From the NCBI RefSeq assembly GCF_041296385.1, contig NC_091022.1:21037967-21101966 (forward strand): a stretch of DNA of 64,000 nucleotides, in the 5' to 3' direction. This document shows positions 39,471-54,592 of the stretch, in pieces (within the stretch, counting starts at the first letter, position 1; every line of letters starts with the position of its first letter). The position numbers were made by a program, and so were the translations under genes. The notes below the pieces were generated by a model that saw nothing but the letters and a program-made list of their open reading frames with translations, ran no database searches and had not been told where the DNA came from. The stretch comes from Aphelocoma coerulescens. Taxonomy: Eukaryota > Chordata > Aves > Passeriformes > Corvidae.

Positions 39471-42400
39471 GTTTCTGTGTGAAGAAAGCCTGATCTGCCA
39501 AGCCAGGAATCTGCCAGAAGATGGTAAATTATCTCTCCCTGTTATTAATGTTAAAACCACATGAAGACTTTTTTGGTAGAAAGATGAAACACTGCAATGC
39601 TTTTAGTTCCAAAGCCTTTAAAGTGCTGCAGTTATTTAACTCAGAAATGGGATATTTTACAACTGATGCTGTGAGTACACTGATTTACTGAGCAATGAGA
39701 GGTAGGGTCAGTCTGTCTAAGTGCAGGGTTGTAGTTTCAAAAAGATGCACTGAAAAAAAAACTCAACTAAAACTAAAAAATAATAGTGAAGGAAGAGAAA
39801 ACTAAAGCTCAGCATTCCAGCAAACCTATTTCACTCCTTTTTAAATGCTTCTCTGTATTTCCAGACCCTACCTATAGCTTGCAGGTCACCACATCTGAGT
39901 ATAAACTTGAATGGCACAAAGTGAATGCATAAAAGGACACTGAACATGTTTGGTGAAGCATTTGATCCAGTGTTTCTGTATGGCTTCTATGGGAGCAGCA
40001 AAGGAAGCCCCTCGGAACATTGCTAAGGAAGCTGGTAGGGCTGGCAGGAGCACAGCTGGGAACTGCTGTGGAAAGGAGGAGGAATGTCTGAGCACCAAGC
40101 CAACACAAACACAAGCCAGTTCCCTGAATCTGCTCTTCACCCCAAAACCACTGGGCACATTCCTCTGACATCAGCAGCCCACCCAAACTTGAACGGCTCC
40201 TTTGGCTTCGCATGGGATGTTTTTCAGGACAGTCTATATTTTATTTATTAGAGGTCTAATACCACAAGGCAAACTCAGACAGAATACTCCTTACTCTGCA
40301 AATAGGACTAGGCAACAAATGACAGCTCAACAGCGCCCACAGACCAATGTCCTTATCCCATACAGCATGTTTGACTTAACACAGACACGCAGGTTCCTAA
40401 TCTGCCTCTTGATGTACTTAAAAATTCATTTGTTGTTCCTCTCTCACATTCTCTGGAGTTAATAAATGCCAAATCCAATGCAATTTCATGTCTAGAAAAA
40501 CAAGCAGTAGATGTTGCTAATAAGTAACTCTATCCAGATTTTGTAAAACTTATTTTCTCATGTTACCTGGAACACTTGTGAGATTCCTTTGCATTTGGAA
40601 GCAATCACCTCTAAGTGAATCTATTCGCTTGCTGTTCAACATAAACATGCCTCTGCTTTGATTACAGATTTGCATGAAGTAAATTAGGACAACAAGGAAA
40701 ACTGATACATAATTTATGCATTCTGACACTTGGAGAAGCTTCATCCAGAACATTTCAGCTGCCTCTTCTGAACATCGGACATGCAAAAAATAATACATCT
40801 GAACTCAGGCAGAGCAAGTAGAGCTTATATACACAGTCATATGTTTAAGCAATTCAGCTGTGGGTTCCTGGATTTGAAATAATAAGATAAAATCTAATTA
40901 TCTACAAATTTTGTTTTATAAAATAAGATTTTCCTAACCATATTACTTACATTATTTGGGAGTATTACGCAGAAATTAAAAAATATTTTCTTTCTTGTAT
41001 CTCAAAATGTAATATAAAATAATATCCAGCTTTTTGAAGTTCTGAGAGGCTGAGATTTCCATACAGAGACTGAGAATCTCACTGCAGCCCTCAGCATGAG
41101 CATTTTTACCCTAAAACACGTGGCAGAGCAGCAGGACATGTTGCCATCACTTTGAGTATGAAGTGAGAGAGTTTCTCACTCCTCCAAAGGGACTGCCCTG
41201 CCCTGGGGGCCTTCACATTTTCTGAAAAATCATGTAAGAAAACTGCAAGCAACTGAATCAACTGCACCAACACTGCAACAAGGAGACTGTGTCCTGGAGC
41301 CTTTCTAAAACCATCTGCTGATTCCCAGAACAAGACCTAAACTTTAGTGGAACAGGGGTGGAATGAAATAAATTATTATTTCTATCATATTTTCATAGTC
41401 AATTTGTTCTACTTAAATTCTTAAAATACTGTTCCAAAATCAGTTTGAAACCATAAATTCTTAAAAGGACTAATACACTAGCAGCTGTTTATAAATAAAG
41501 GATTTCATTGAAGCAATGCATGCAGACAGTCTGTATTTGCTCCCTGGGTGTGAGAAATTCGCGTCACTGAAATGGCTCAAGTCATCAGCTCAGAAATTGC
41601 CACCACAACTTGGTGCAGTGCCAAGCGGACTTTTGAGAGCGGGACCACCTCGACAGGCACAAAAAGAACATTTCTTTCCTTCTTATTTGAGTATTAGTGG
41701 TCAATAATTGGTTCAAAGTCAGGAAACCAATTCAAACACTTTTTTCCATTCCCTGTAGGCCCAGCAGGCAGGTAGGACAAAGGAATTCTATTCTCTGTAG
41801 CCAGCAACACGCAAGTGGGCAGGAGGCAACACTATTGCATCATATCTAACCATCTTTGATCTCCACAACTAAAGTTAATATTCATGCAGATTCAGCAGTG
41901 TGACTCAAAAAATCAATCCCCAGCTGGTAAATAAAAAACGTAAGTCATGACATTTTCTAACTTATCTAGAAATGTAAGAATCCAAGTAGCACTTTGCTGA
42001 TTTATACACTGTTTATATGAAGACAGCTGTAGTATGTCTCCCTGGTTTGCAAAAAAAGAAAAAGAAAGTATCACATGATGTAACTATGACAATTCAAACT
42101 TTCTTTAGAAAAGGTACTACAAAAGGATAACTGTAAAAGCCATTTTAAACCAAGGGTATCTGCTTGTAAGATATAAAGTTACTCTGACTCCTACTAGTCC
42201 TTACTGGTTTAAGAAAAGACCAGAGAATTCCATGTCCCAAAAAACAGATAGAGAGAAATCAAATTTGTGTCAAGAAAGGACTTGACACAATACATTAAAC
42301 TTCTACATACTTTTTGTCCAATTTTAAGCTTCATTAAAGCCAAAACTCATTTTGCAAGATCCAGAAAGTCTGACGGAAAATTTTTTAAAACATTTTGAAA

Positions 42401-43744
42401 TTGTTGACTTCTTCAATTTTGCACCTAGCAGACAGCATCAGAGAATTACCATTTCCCTTCAGGACAAACCTCAGTGCAATAAACAAAAAAGTTGCTCCAA
42501 GGCTTCACACCACTCACCAAACATAAACAGCACTAATTTAGTTTTCTTTCCAATTGGATCTACACAAGAACAACCAATAGGCTAAAAAGCTGTGCTGCTT
42601 ACTCACATTCCTGTTAGTACTCAAGGACAGCCAGTCAAAACAAGAAGCAGACTTTAGAGCTAGTTAAGAAGTAAGACAAAAATGCAACTTTGATGCATTT
42701 CACCTCACAGGTTCTAAATCCAGGTTCTATCCTTGACTTCAGGAAACTGGATAAAAACCAGTCACCAAGAGATTGACATGGAAGGCAGAGTAGACAAATA
42801 TCGGAAATTCTTGTCTTCTGCAGCTCAGCCTTTGGACTCCATTTCCCTGTGGGAACCTTGCAGACCCTCCCAAGCCTCTTCCTCTTCCTTTGGATTTCCT
42901 TTAGTTCTGAGGATTTCCATTAATGGAAGAAAGCCCATGGATTTTTCAGTATTTGCAGAACACTTATGTTTTGTCACTACTGCCTATGTTGAACCCTGAG
43001 GTGCAAATCCCCTTCTCCTACACCACAGAGGTTTCAAGGCAGAACTTTACTGATTATGTCCCAAACCATGGAAACAAAAAATATATACTTATTTTGAATT
43101 TCTAGAGTTTTTGGAACTTTCACTTTTTGTGTCAAAAAAGCAGCTTCAGTCTAAGAGGCAAGGGATCATACAAGATGACACTTTGTTGTACTCTATAAAC
43201 ATAGACTTTAAGAAAATAAAATTTCAAAATAGCGGGAGAAAGAACTAAAAATGCATAAATCTGCACATTTTATGTACCATTTTACATCTCCCAAGTAGAG
43301 CTAATAAAAAAGAAACACTGACAGCAAATTGCCTCTACCAGTGCTATATTGATCTTGCAGTATACAAGCCAAGCAATTGTTGCAACAAAGTTGAGTATGC
43401 TTCATTTTATTTTTTATGTGATTCTGCAAGTCAGTTTAAAAACAAGAGCTTCCAAGAACAATATGCAGTGCACCACTTCTGCCATCAAAATGTTAGTACA
43501 CACACTGTTCTACTTATGCCACATAATGCTTTTTATGTTCTAGATCTGCAACATATTTTTCCCCTAATGCTTTCCTTTCCCTTTCTAAAACAAAAACATT
43601 AACTGTATCTTCAACTTTTATATACCAGATGATCACTTAGCTCAGCAATTAAATTTTAACTGAACATAGCAATTTTATAAAAAAACGTCAATTTAAAAAG
43701 GAATTGTAGACAACAGAATACATGAGCCAGCTTTCCATCACACT

Positions 43745-43785
43745 AAGGGCATATGTAATAATTTTTTAAGGGCATATGTAATAAT
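43745..43785 (+). repeat. Short exact tandem duplication
   Basis: AAGGGCATATGTAATAAT occurs at 43745-43762 and again at 43768-43785 without a mismatch, a 23-bp period with TTTTT between the copies. The absence of divergence suggests a recent slippage event. Confidence 0.9.
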
Positions 43786-45177
43786 GCCTTACGTAAAATT
43801 TTGCAGGATCAGCCCTTGAGAAGTAGCAGCAGAATAAGGGAGTCTCCTTTTGTCTCGTGTATTTCTGTGATAAAATAAGAATGCCACTAAAAATTAAGAG
43901 TGGATCCACTGGCTCACTATTTTCCCCGCTTAAAAAGGAACTGCATAAACATTTTGAAGGTATTGTTGAGCTAAAGGTGCTCCGGGGTGTAGAAAGTCCA
44001 AAAAGTATAGAGAAAGTAGGAAAAACACAGTTTTTCACAAAGCAAATAAACATATTTTCTCATATTTCTTTCTCAGACACAGCTTAGTCTGTGACCAGGC
44101 AATTTCTCACTGAAGTTTACAGGAATGAAGTTATGAAGCAAGCCTGCTTCACTGCTTCACTTTATTACCAGCAGGGAGGTGTGGGGAGTGTGTGCACATG
44201 AACTTGCAAACATTACCTGAAAGAGAAGTTTTTATTTTCTGTCAACTTTCCCCTTAGACACTACCTATTTTGCATCAGTTTTGCAGTAGCATAAGTTCCT
44301 GTTGGGTTTGAATAAAACATTCCAGGAGGCCACCTCTTTGTTTCTCCTAAATAATCCAAATATTTCTATCTTGGATTGACAGCTTCTTTATTTCCTTTCC
44401 TTGCCAGCAAAATAAGAAATACTTTAGTTTAACTAGATGGCAATGTAATTACTCTCACAGCTTAATTGATAACTCATTTGAAAGGAAAGCACTGTGGATA
44501 TGGATAGAAAAGATTCTAGCATTGGAAACAGTAGATGACTCACTTCATAATGAAAAGACATAGCGTCCATACCAAAGTCAAATAAACAACCTGTTTCCTG
44601 AGCTACATGTTTTAAAGTTACAAGAAAGCCTGTTTCCACAGCGTGAGGAATGTATTCCTGCTTAAGAACAAGGCCTATAACAAAAAATCTCTTGCACAAA
44701 AGAATTAATTTTATAGATAAAATTAATATATTCTTTAACCAGCAATGCTAGAGAAGCTTTACAGGACAATTTTAAGGACCAGAAAACAATAGAATATTTC
44801 TAATATGTATAATAAGGACCATCTTTAAGTATTTAGGGAGGCAAGGACTGTAAGTATTTGGGATTCTTTTCTTCTTCCATTAGGCTCAGTTGGGTAAAAG
44901 CTTGAAACTCTGGAAACGACCTATTACTTCTCTATTGTTGCTTTGCTTTTCCAGGTTTTCACACCCATTTGGAAAAAAAAAAAATCACATTTTTAATGGT
45001 TAAATAAATATTCTAATTTATTTAGGAGTGACAGAAGCTCTCTCACTAATACCCTACAAATATCCAAAGGAAGAATCACAAATAACACTTGATACTGGGG
45101 AGGAAGAGAACTGTCTGAATGAAGAAAAAAAGAGACAATATACAGACAGCCTGGGGGGAAGAGGAGCTGCAGAGGTC

Positions 45178-45412
45178 CGTAGCTATAGAACAGGCTGAAA
45201 AGGTTGGAAGAGACCTCTACGGTCATCGAGTCCAACCATTAACCCAGCACCCCCATGCTCACTACTAAACCTTTTCCATATGCCCAAGTGCCACACCCAC
45301 ATGCCTTTTGAACACTTCCAGGGATGGTGATTCCAGCACTTCCCTGGGCAGCCTATTCCAATGCTTGATCACCCTTTCAATGAAGATGTGTTTTCCTTAT
45401 TTCTATTTAAAA
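45178..45412 (-). mobile_element. CR1 LINE 3' end fragment in the PTGFR intron
   Basis: In plus orientation it starts with AGGTTGGAAGAGACCTCTA and GTCATCGAGTCCAACCATTA, the reverse complement of a CR1 3' terminus. It continues through CACTTCCAGGGATGGTGATT, CACTTCCCTGGGCAGCC and TTCCAATGCTTGATCACCCT. The insertion lies in the same orientation as PTGFR transcription. It is a different CR1 subfamily from the copy at 2262. Confidence 0.93.
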
Positions 45413-48400
45413 CTTTCCTGGTGAGCCTGTCCTTGTTGAAGATGGACTGGAGTCACAGTCACCTTATCACTTGGTGCTACCTGATTTGCAGTGTTTGAAA
45501 AATCTGACTGGAGGCAAAAAAAGACATGCTGCATTGCTTTTACATTATTCTTTTTAGATCACCTTTGTTAAAGTGACTTATTCTATGTATCATTCTGGAG
45601 GAGTAAACTAAGCAGCTATGATCAGAAATATCAAGACTAATGAATTAGCAGTGTATCTACCAAGTTGGAATATACAATTTGCAGTTACTTTTATGTTAGC
45701 AAATAAACTGAAAGGGCCCACAGCTCACCTTTCAGGAGGAGGATGGAAGAGAAAAATCAAGTCTCCATTTAAAAGTGATTTATTTCTCATTATTTCTGCA
45801 AATGCACACTTCTGGTAAAACGTGCATTCAAGTTTATTACCAATTCACTAATGAACTGTAAATCCTAAAACAAATTGCTACCACTTACGGGGACCCTCAC
45901 CTCCTTTCTGCTCCACTTTCTCTTTCCCCATGCAGTGAAACAGATGGGCATATAGCTGGTCACATCCTTCTCACCATAAGAATCTTCCTCCCCACGTACT
46001 CATGCCCTGATGTCAGCCGTAACATGGGTCACGAGGTCACTCTTGAGCAGATTCACTACATCCTTTTCATCCTACCCCACTCCTTTAACTTCGGGACCCC
46101 AAACCTCCTCAGGGGCAGCACAAAGGTCCAGCACAGGAGGAGGGGAACCAGCTGTAGAGCAGTCATAAACTTCCAATTCTCCAGTGACAATCTTTAGTTT
46201 CTGCAAGTTTAGTATTGAGGCCTAATTATCTTAAAAACCTCAGTTCAGGACATCCCTTACACAAAAGTTAATTTTCAGCCTTCTTTGGGCAATCATGCAG
46301 AAGCACAGCTCTCATGCCACTCAAACCTGCCCTTCAGCCCATGGCTCTGACTGAAGAGAAGAGCTAAGAGCAAGCTTAGGAGCTGCTCTCCACTCCTGCT
46401 CTGCCTTGAGGAGACACTACAGTACCTACAAAGCAGCTCCAGTTCATTCCACCATTCCTCTATTTCACCTCATCCAATACAAAAATGAATCCCAAAGACT
46501 GCGTCACAATTACTAAAACTTCACTGTCACCCCCCGTGTAAACCCTTTCTGCAGTGTTCTGCTCCCTGCCCATTGCTGTTCCTAAAAGCACACCCACAGA
46601 AGCTGTGATGGGACCGTGCTCTGCACTGCCAGGCACTGGGCACATAGGGAACCTCTGCCCTCAGGGAGCTTGCAACCCAAACTGCAACTCAGCAATTCCT
46701 CCCAGACATTAACAAATTCCACAGCACTAGTGAGACAAGTAACTTACACCAGAAAGTACCATGCCACACTTCAAATTGTGAATTACACCATAATAATTAT
46801 CTCACAGAATATATGAATATATATTACACCCTGATGTCTGTCATTAAACCTAGTGAAGATTAAGGACTTTCTGGAGTTTTTCCATGTGAGTGTATTACTC
46901 CCTGAGATTTTTCAGCAACAACTTTACCATTTAAAGTGTTTAGATAGTCAGGAAAGACAGCTTTCCTAAAATAACCATCCAAAAATGGTTATGCCATGTA
47001 TGACATTTCCCAAAGATGGTTATGATATTTTCAAGTAAGAAATGCCTGAATAAGTGTAATATCTAGGAAACAGGAAGAATTCTCTTATATCAAACAATGG
47101 AATGAATGTCCAATTGACTTACTTTTTAATATCAAACACAGAATCCAAAACCCTACCCAAGTGAAATAAACAAGGAAAGGTTATGAATGGCAAATTTATT
47201 TTGGTGAAGTTTTTAGAATTTGATTTCTTGAGATGGCAACTTCAAAATTGAAAAAAAATTTCTGTGAAAGTCACTGACATCCATTTGAAACAAAATACTG
47301 TGTTTCAATTTATAGATCTTCATGGTTTAATTCTGTATAAAGCATCTAAATTTAAAAATCAAGAAGCAAACAATTATGAAAGAAAACCAGAACCACATTA
47401 TTCTGAAAACGCCACATTCTCACATGACTGGAAACCTGCCTTCCCTACTTTTTCTCTCCAAAATAAACAATCTTATTGTATTCTGATAGCACTGCATTTT
47501 CAAAAAAGGCTTTATGTACATTTTCCCAAACAGCACACGTAAACATAGATAACAAAAACTATATTTATGCTTCCCCGAAAGGGCAATATGTCAATCTCAG
47601 CCCTCCTTCCTTCCCTGGTTTGTATCACTACCACTGCCCGTTTCTTCTCCAGCACTGTGCTGTTGGAAGAGCATCTCAGCCCCCTGACTTCTGTGAGAGG
47701 GAGGTAAACACTTGAATTACAAATATAGCCAGAATTAATATACAGTTTCTAAGCACTCTATGATAAACTACGCCCTGGCCCACACTTATAAACATTTTTG
47801 TTAAAATGATTCCTATTTCTCAGAAAGGATAAGGCCTGTAAGATCTCTATGTACTGTAAAAGATGAAAATAGGAACAGACCAATTCTAAACACCAAAACA
47901 GTAGCTTTAAAATTCAGTATCATTTTAGGTAGGTATAGTCAAAAATTAATCTCATTCCAGTCCTCATCTAACCTGGTGGAATTAGGCAGTTGTGCCACTT
48001 AAGAATACTAAATAAAAGAAAGTTCTCTACAACCAATAGTAAAAGTATGAACATCTAATCCAAAGGTTTCTAGTATCATAGAAACACATCTGAATAGATG
48101 GATTGGACTTTTAAATGCATTGTATTAAACTGGTACTCTCACTGCCAACACGTGCAAATTCTCTCCAGGAGTGTTTTCATGGGGACAAAGAAAAGCACAC
48201 TCAAATTGTCTGAGCTGCTGAATAAACTTTATTCCATGGGAAGCTAAGCTGGAAAGAAACTTCTGTCTAACAAACTACCTAACTTCTGAGACTAATATAA
48301 ACCTCGATCAAAATGAGTGTTCTCTTTCCTCTTAACCCACAAAAAAAGTTATGTATTTTAAAATAACTTTAGGGCCATAACATTAACAATGACAGTAATC

Positions 48401-51400
48401 TTTCAGCAATTTAACCTTGAGTTATCAAATGCTAGGAGAAACTCAAGCAAGAACAGTAACTGAATTTGCACAGAGTTAATGGATGTATTGAGAAACTCAG
48501 CAAACAATCAAAGGACCGTGACAGGAGGGAGAGCTCTTTCTCTAATGTAGCTCAAAAAGACAATCAAACGCAAGAATTTTTCCTTTTCAGAGGAATTTAG
48601 GGAGCATTTTATTCATTCAAACTGACACTCCTGATCTCTGACATAGCAAGGTCTGCAAGAGAAAGAACTACCTACAGTCAGCAATAACTATCACTGTATT
48701 GATACTTCAGACTAGAGATAAAGAGGTGTATGTAGCAGGCCTGCTGCTGGCAAAAAGCTTTTTTTCCTTTCCCCATGAAACTGGTTCATTTATTAAAATC
48801 ATTGTGACAGCAGTGGGCTCCTAAAATGGGTTTGCACCCACCCTCAAATATGCACACACAGTGTGCAAGGAGTTCTCCCATGGGAGACCTGCCACAGGTC
48901 ACCTCCCCTACCAGAGGCAGGGTGTGAGGTGTTCCAGACCCAACACAAACCACTCTGCTGACAGCGCATCCTGTCTTTGTGTGGTGTCAGCAGACAAATG
49001 TTCTAGCAAGAACTCAATGGCAAAAGCCAGCACAAGCATAGGAATTATCACTGATTATCTTCTTTAAAATCTGAGCCCTGAAAAGGACAGGTAAGTGTCA
49101 TTTTTCCCTCTGAAAGTTTACAACAGCATTCAAAGCTGCAAGGTTGGCTGAACATATTTAACAGTATCTCCTTCTTCACTCTTCAGAAACATAGGACTGG
49201 AAACTGAAAGCCTAATTTATTCTATTTCAAAAGAAAAGATCACTCTCCCTGTTGACTGTGCCTGTGCAGGCACAACAAGCTCATGGTGGCTGCAGCTTTG
49301 ACTAATAAAGAGTAAGACAATAATAGGTTTCTGCAGAGCAGCCCCCCATGAGAGCTGAGTCCTCACTGGCAGAGCACGGACCTGCATCTCGGGACATCTC
49401 CCTGCTTCTCCTCAGCTGCACTTTCTGATTATGAGAAATCCCCAGTCATAAGAGCACAAGGGATAAATTTTTCAGTAACTCTTCTGTTGTAGGGACAATA
49501 CAACCAGCAGTGAAGGCATACAAACAGCATTAATAAAGCAACAAGCCCATACACATGATGCCCATCGCACATATAAGCATAAGGTAGTGTAACAGAACCA
49601 TAAACTACCAGCTTATTGAAGACAGAAAACAAGATTTGAGGGAGAGACTTCAAGAGTAACACAGATATGAACTCCTGGCAAAGTGTGTACATGGCTACAC
49701 ATAAAAAAATATACACATAAAAAAATACTCAAATGAGATGCACAGAGGATTGCCTTGTACATCAAACTATCTTATACTGTACCCAAAAATGTGGCCCAGA
49801 ACTTACTTAGTGTAAAACCTGCAACAAACTGACCTCCTTCAGCACACACCAACCGTGAGCCTGTCTCTGCACTCAAAACAGCTGGTGGAGCAACTAGGGT
49901 GGGATGGGGCAAGGGTATTCCAACAAAAGCCTCCCTGTTAGAACATCACTGCTCTTCTCACCAGTTCCAGAGCACATTCTCTGAAAGGACCACTCAGACC
50001 AGCACCAGCAGCTTCTGAGTTGAAGTGATTCAGTAAATTGCAAGCCCTAGGTGCAGAAAAAGAAGTCATCAAGCCTCACTGCATGAGACAATCTGAGGAC
50101 AAGAAAATGTCAGAGCAAGTTCAGAGAGACACAATTAGCGTAACAAATTGGAAAGAGAAGAGATTACATGAGAAGGGACTGATAAAAATTAATCTAAGCA
50201 GTAAAAAAAACAATTGAATAAGAGTTGATTTATTTATATGAAATAAACAGAGCTCTTTCCAAAAAAAACAGGAATGGCTATTTTCTGCAGTAGAGGGGAG
50301 GTAAAGCTGGAATGAAATTAATCAGTTAACTGCATGGAAAAAGATCTTAACAAGAATAATTTGAATGTAAAAGTATTTTTCTCAGGCTGTGTTTCACACA
50401 TGAAAAAGTTAAGAAATTTTTCCGGATCATAATTTTTTCCTGTAAATAAATTCACTCTGAAATAACTCTCTCCTGTCCATAGTTACAGGCAGTTCTCTTT
50501 GCTACTCCAAAAAAACAAGTTTTATAAGATGCTTATCCCTTGAGTCCTACAGAATACGACATACCAATGTCAGAATCTGCTCACACAAACACAGCTCCAA
50601 ACCAAGCTGTTTCATGACACGCCAGATGTCAAGTCACAGCCAAGAAACAGCTTTATATAACAATGCATTTCATCAGAGGTGCTTGTCACAAAATGCTCCC
50701 ATCCAACTATTTGCTTTGGGAATCCAATCCCTGGGGACCAAGTTCATCCAGCAAAATTGACATACCCTTAAGCAAAGGGCTAAGGCTCTCGCAAGGATGA
50801 GAACTACACAGAGAAGATGATGCTACTATCTTCAGAACATATTTACCTGGAATTACCCATCACAAAGCAAAATTATTTGAACCGGCAGAGCAAATGTGCC
50901 TCTGCAACTCATTGACTACATATATTATTATAAAAATCATGAATTTCACTTGTTTGGGGTTTTTTGTGAATTTTCTCTTGCTCTCAACTCCTCAAAAGGA
51001 GATCAGTGTTCCCCCATAAGGGAAGGAGCAGGGAGCACCTCTCATTCCCATACTTCATTAAGGAAAGATTCTCTCACAGTGGCAGAAAACTTGAAAAAGC
51101 TGCTTATGTTCCAAAAACAGATAAGATGGAGCTTTGGGGAAAAAAAATCAAAAGGCAAAAAAAGAAATCAGAAGGAGTTCCCTGTCCAAGAGCTCCAGGC
51201 AGGGCTCTACAAGGACCATGCCATGGGCTCTGCTTTTGAAAAACACCCCATACCTTCAGGAATCACCACCTTTAGGACAGAGGTGGTGATTGATTACAAA
51301 ACTATATATTATTATTTATAATATTAAGTGCTAGTTATATATACATTTACACACATATATAAATAGGCATCAAAACAACTTCACTACCACTGAGCAGATG

Positions 51401-54400
51401 CAGAAGTCAAGCTCAGTTCCACACCAGACACTATGAAGGACTATCCAGGATCTTGTGCCTTTAATGACATCTGAAAGTGATATTATCACAGGACAGTGAC
51501 AATGTCTGAATATTAACTCCGCTTGGAAAAGAAATAAAATTAATTTAAAATCTAATAGTGAAGTGAATCTGCAGTTGGATTACAGTATTGGATAGACTGA
51601 TTATGGTAGCCATACACATATGTCAATGGACATACCAGACTAGATTGAAAACAGATGGGGAATAAACAACGTAAACCCCCCATCAGATGGGGAATCACAC
51701 AAATGAATCCAAACTCTGGTATCTGCAAACCACATGTGGTATAAAACGCATTGCCTTCCTCCACTTTCTCTTCCAGAAGTTTGTTTGGTTTCTAATCGCT
51801 TTGGTTTACTTTGAGGCAATTGACTCCCACGAAACATTTTGTTCTGTATACTCCTTGGGATAGAGAACATAGGTAGAACTCACAATTCAAAGTCTAGACT
51901 TCAAATTCCGACTTTTAGATTTAGCTTGGAGAAAAAAAAAAGTAAAGAAGCAAATGACTGCAGAACAAGCATGTATTTATGTCCTTTTCCAGATGATTTC
52001 ACCTATGAACACCTGCTCATATATACATCAAGAGCTTATTTTGGTACATGCTGATTATATTACAGAATGTAAACCATTCTTTTCACAAATTAAAAGCCCT
52101 GAGACCTTTCAGATACATCGGACAAGTAGGTTTGAATCAGCAATTAATCATAAAGCATACAATTTGATAAACCCTGGATCACTTTAATGTAGCACTTGAG
52201 CAGCACATTCCTGAAAAGACTTTACTCAACTGCAGGCCAAAAAATCTTGCTAAATTAACACCACACTTGTAATTTCATTTGTGTTCTGTTGCTATCAAAA
52301 CAAGGAATGGGTACATAACTCAGCAAATTAACTGATATAAACTCTATGATCCTAACAGCTGAGAAAGGAAATACCAATAGAAGACCCCATCCCATTTCCC
52401 AGTGAAACTCTCTGGCTAAAACAGTGATTGTTCACTTCCTTGAAACTTTGTCTCAAGAATTTAATCCCACCTTACACCAACTTTTTTTTTTTTTTTAAAC
52501 TCTTCCTTTCTAACCTAAATTCATCCATATTGCAGAACTATTTTCCATAGCACCAGGCTGATTACAGTGTAAGTTTGCCTCATCTCATTTCAAAAGAGGC
52601 AAAGCAGCACAAGCCTGGATCAGACAGAGAGCACCAGCAGATTTGCCACCCAGTGAACCAGAATTCCTTCATTACCAGCTCCCCTCTGCAACACAGTCCC
52701 AAAAAATACCAAGTACAAAATTAAGCAAGAAGTCATTCACTGGCCTGAATTGTAAGCTGAAGCAAACACCAAACTCCAAAAAGGGTCTGAAAAGAATTCC
52801 TTCTATAATAATAATTCATCTTCAACTACAACTCAGATGAAGTTAAATACTTTAACAAAACCGGTGCTGTGATTTCACTAGATTGCCATGATTTCTAAAA
52901 TTATAATTTTATCTATATTTAATATATAGAAATATTAAAATTGAATGATATAACAAAATTACCAACACTGAAAGAACAACCATAGTAGTTGCAATTTAGT
53001 GCTCCTTAATGCATTAAATAAATTAAGTATCTCTGTTGAACTAAAAAACTTTATAGTTCTTTTGACACCCAAGGGTTTATAAAAACCAAATTAATCCCAA
53101 CTTTTAAGAACAATCATTTTAAATGAAAATAAATGCCACCAGAGGATAATAATGCTGCTTTTTCACGGACAGTAAAGTCAACACCTGAGATGCTTTTCTT
53201 GAAAACCATTCTGTGGCTTGCCCCAAACTTCAGATGGTGTCTGAACTGTAAAGAAGTTCCCTACAAAACTTGCTATACTGCTCTGACAACTTTGTTTATG
53301 CTCCACACACTACAGCCACGACACTGACAGAAGCCAACATGAATTCAAACTACGCTGCAAAGCAAGACTAGAAGAATTCTCTGTGATTTGAACAGAAGTG
53401 AAAGAGTTTTTGTGCATTTCAGTGATTGCAGACATTTATATACAGACTTTCTCCTTGAAGCCTGAGATATTGGATTAATTAAATGCTACCTGCCAGATAT
53501 ACCAAACTGCTGCAGCTAGGCTGGTATCAGTATCTAATCTAGAACTAACTCAGGTAACTTCAGACTCTACCATAAGCAGTGAGCAGATGAGATATAGCTG
53601 GATCTAATACAGATCTCAGATTTAAATGTTGGTATTTGTTACCTCTAACCAAAATTGCCCCTCATTTATAACACTGGAAAACTACAGGACTCTATTTCTC
53701 GGGAAGAAATTAAGATTTCATATGACTTGTGATTTTAACCCTCTGACCCTAGCAAAAAAACTGAATTTCTCCAGGCAGGTTTACAACACTAAAAGGAGAC
53801 ATAGCTAGCAGGAGCTTTATAATGCCATGATACAGTAGGATCTGTCAAATTCTTTCCCATATCACAATCCCACTTCCTTTGATCCTGCTCACTGACAGAG
53901 CAGATGCTAACAGCAGTGGCACTGACCTTCTGGGAGTCACAGCAGGGACAGTCCTACACCACCTGCCCACAGCAGCTCTGCTGCTCACCTGTCCACATTA
54001 CAAACCCAGCTTGCTTAGGTCTAAACCCAATGTTGATTTCAACCCACGGCCAACCACTGCTTTTCAACCTGACTCTAAAGCAAAGCCCTTAACACCCTGT
54101 TAATAGAGTGGAGGATTTTTAGGTTCTTAACTGTTATCTGCCCTAACACCACTCACAAATAGCACTAAACTGTTAAAATAACAGCAATCAGACTGCCATA
54201 GATAAAAAAAATATTTACACTGTACAGAGTAAAAAGACTTCCCAATCCTAAATTCCCAAATTCACTGAATTTTTGGAAGAGCTCAGTATTTGTTCTGAAT
54301 TATTCTAGCTATGATTCTGCTACCACTGTCTGCTTTACAGCATTGGAATTACAATCCTCACAATCCCTATATATTTACCATAATGTAATATTGATGAGAA

Positions 54401-54583
54401 GTGGAGAATAGCTACCAGTTTTTATAGTTGCATAGGTATATACATTATGGGCAATATGCTATAAAATTAATATCATTGAGTGAGTGGAGCTGTTATCACA
54501 GTTTAAGTGCTTTAAAACCTGGAGATAAAAAAGTCTAACTTTTATACAGTGATGTGCATTAAACATTGGCAAACACATTAGGC

Positions 54584-54592
54584 TCTTACCAG
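54584..54592 (-). other. PTGFR: PTGFR coding-intron 5' splice site
   Basis: On the minus strand the sequence is CTG|GTAAGA, with the exon ending at 54590. GTAAGA matches the U1 consensus well. Without splicing, the frame reads V-R-A and then TAA at 54580-54578, so intron retention would give a 266-residue receptor lacking TM7 and the tail. Confidence 0.93.

Larger units (their letters stand above)
38545..54589 (-). other. PTGFR: PTGFR intron between the two coding exons (16,045 bp)
   Basis: This is a phase-0 intron interrupting the coding sequence just before residue 264, at the end of TM6. That position is conserved in prostanoid receptor genes. It begins with a near-perfect donor, CTG|GTAAGA (GT at 54589-54588), and ends at TTTTCAG|GTGACA (AG at 38546-38545). 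Inside are one decayed CR1 fragment (45178-45412), a small tandem duplication (43745-43785), a GC-richer patch (39120-39470) and otherwise AT-rich unique sequence. No open frame inside it resembles a protein I recognise. Confidence 0.93.

Noticed and set aside
50896..51321. 141-codon frame in the PTGFR intron
   Set aside because: It is low-complexity Lys-rich peptide in AT-rich sequence with no family resemblance.
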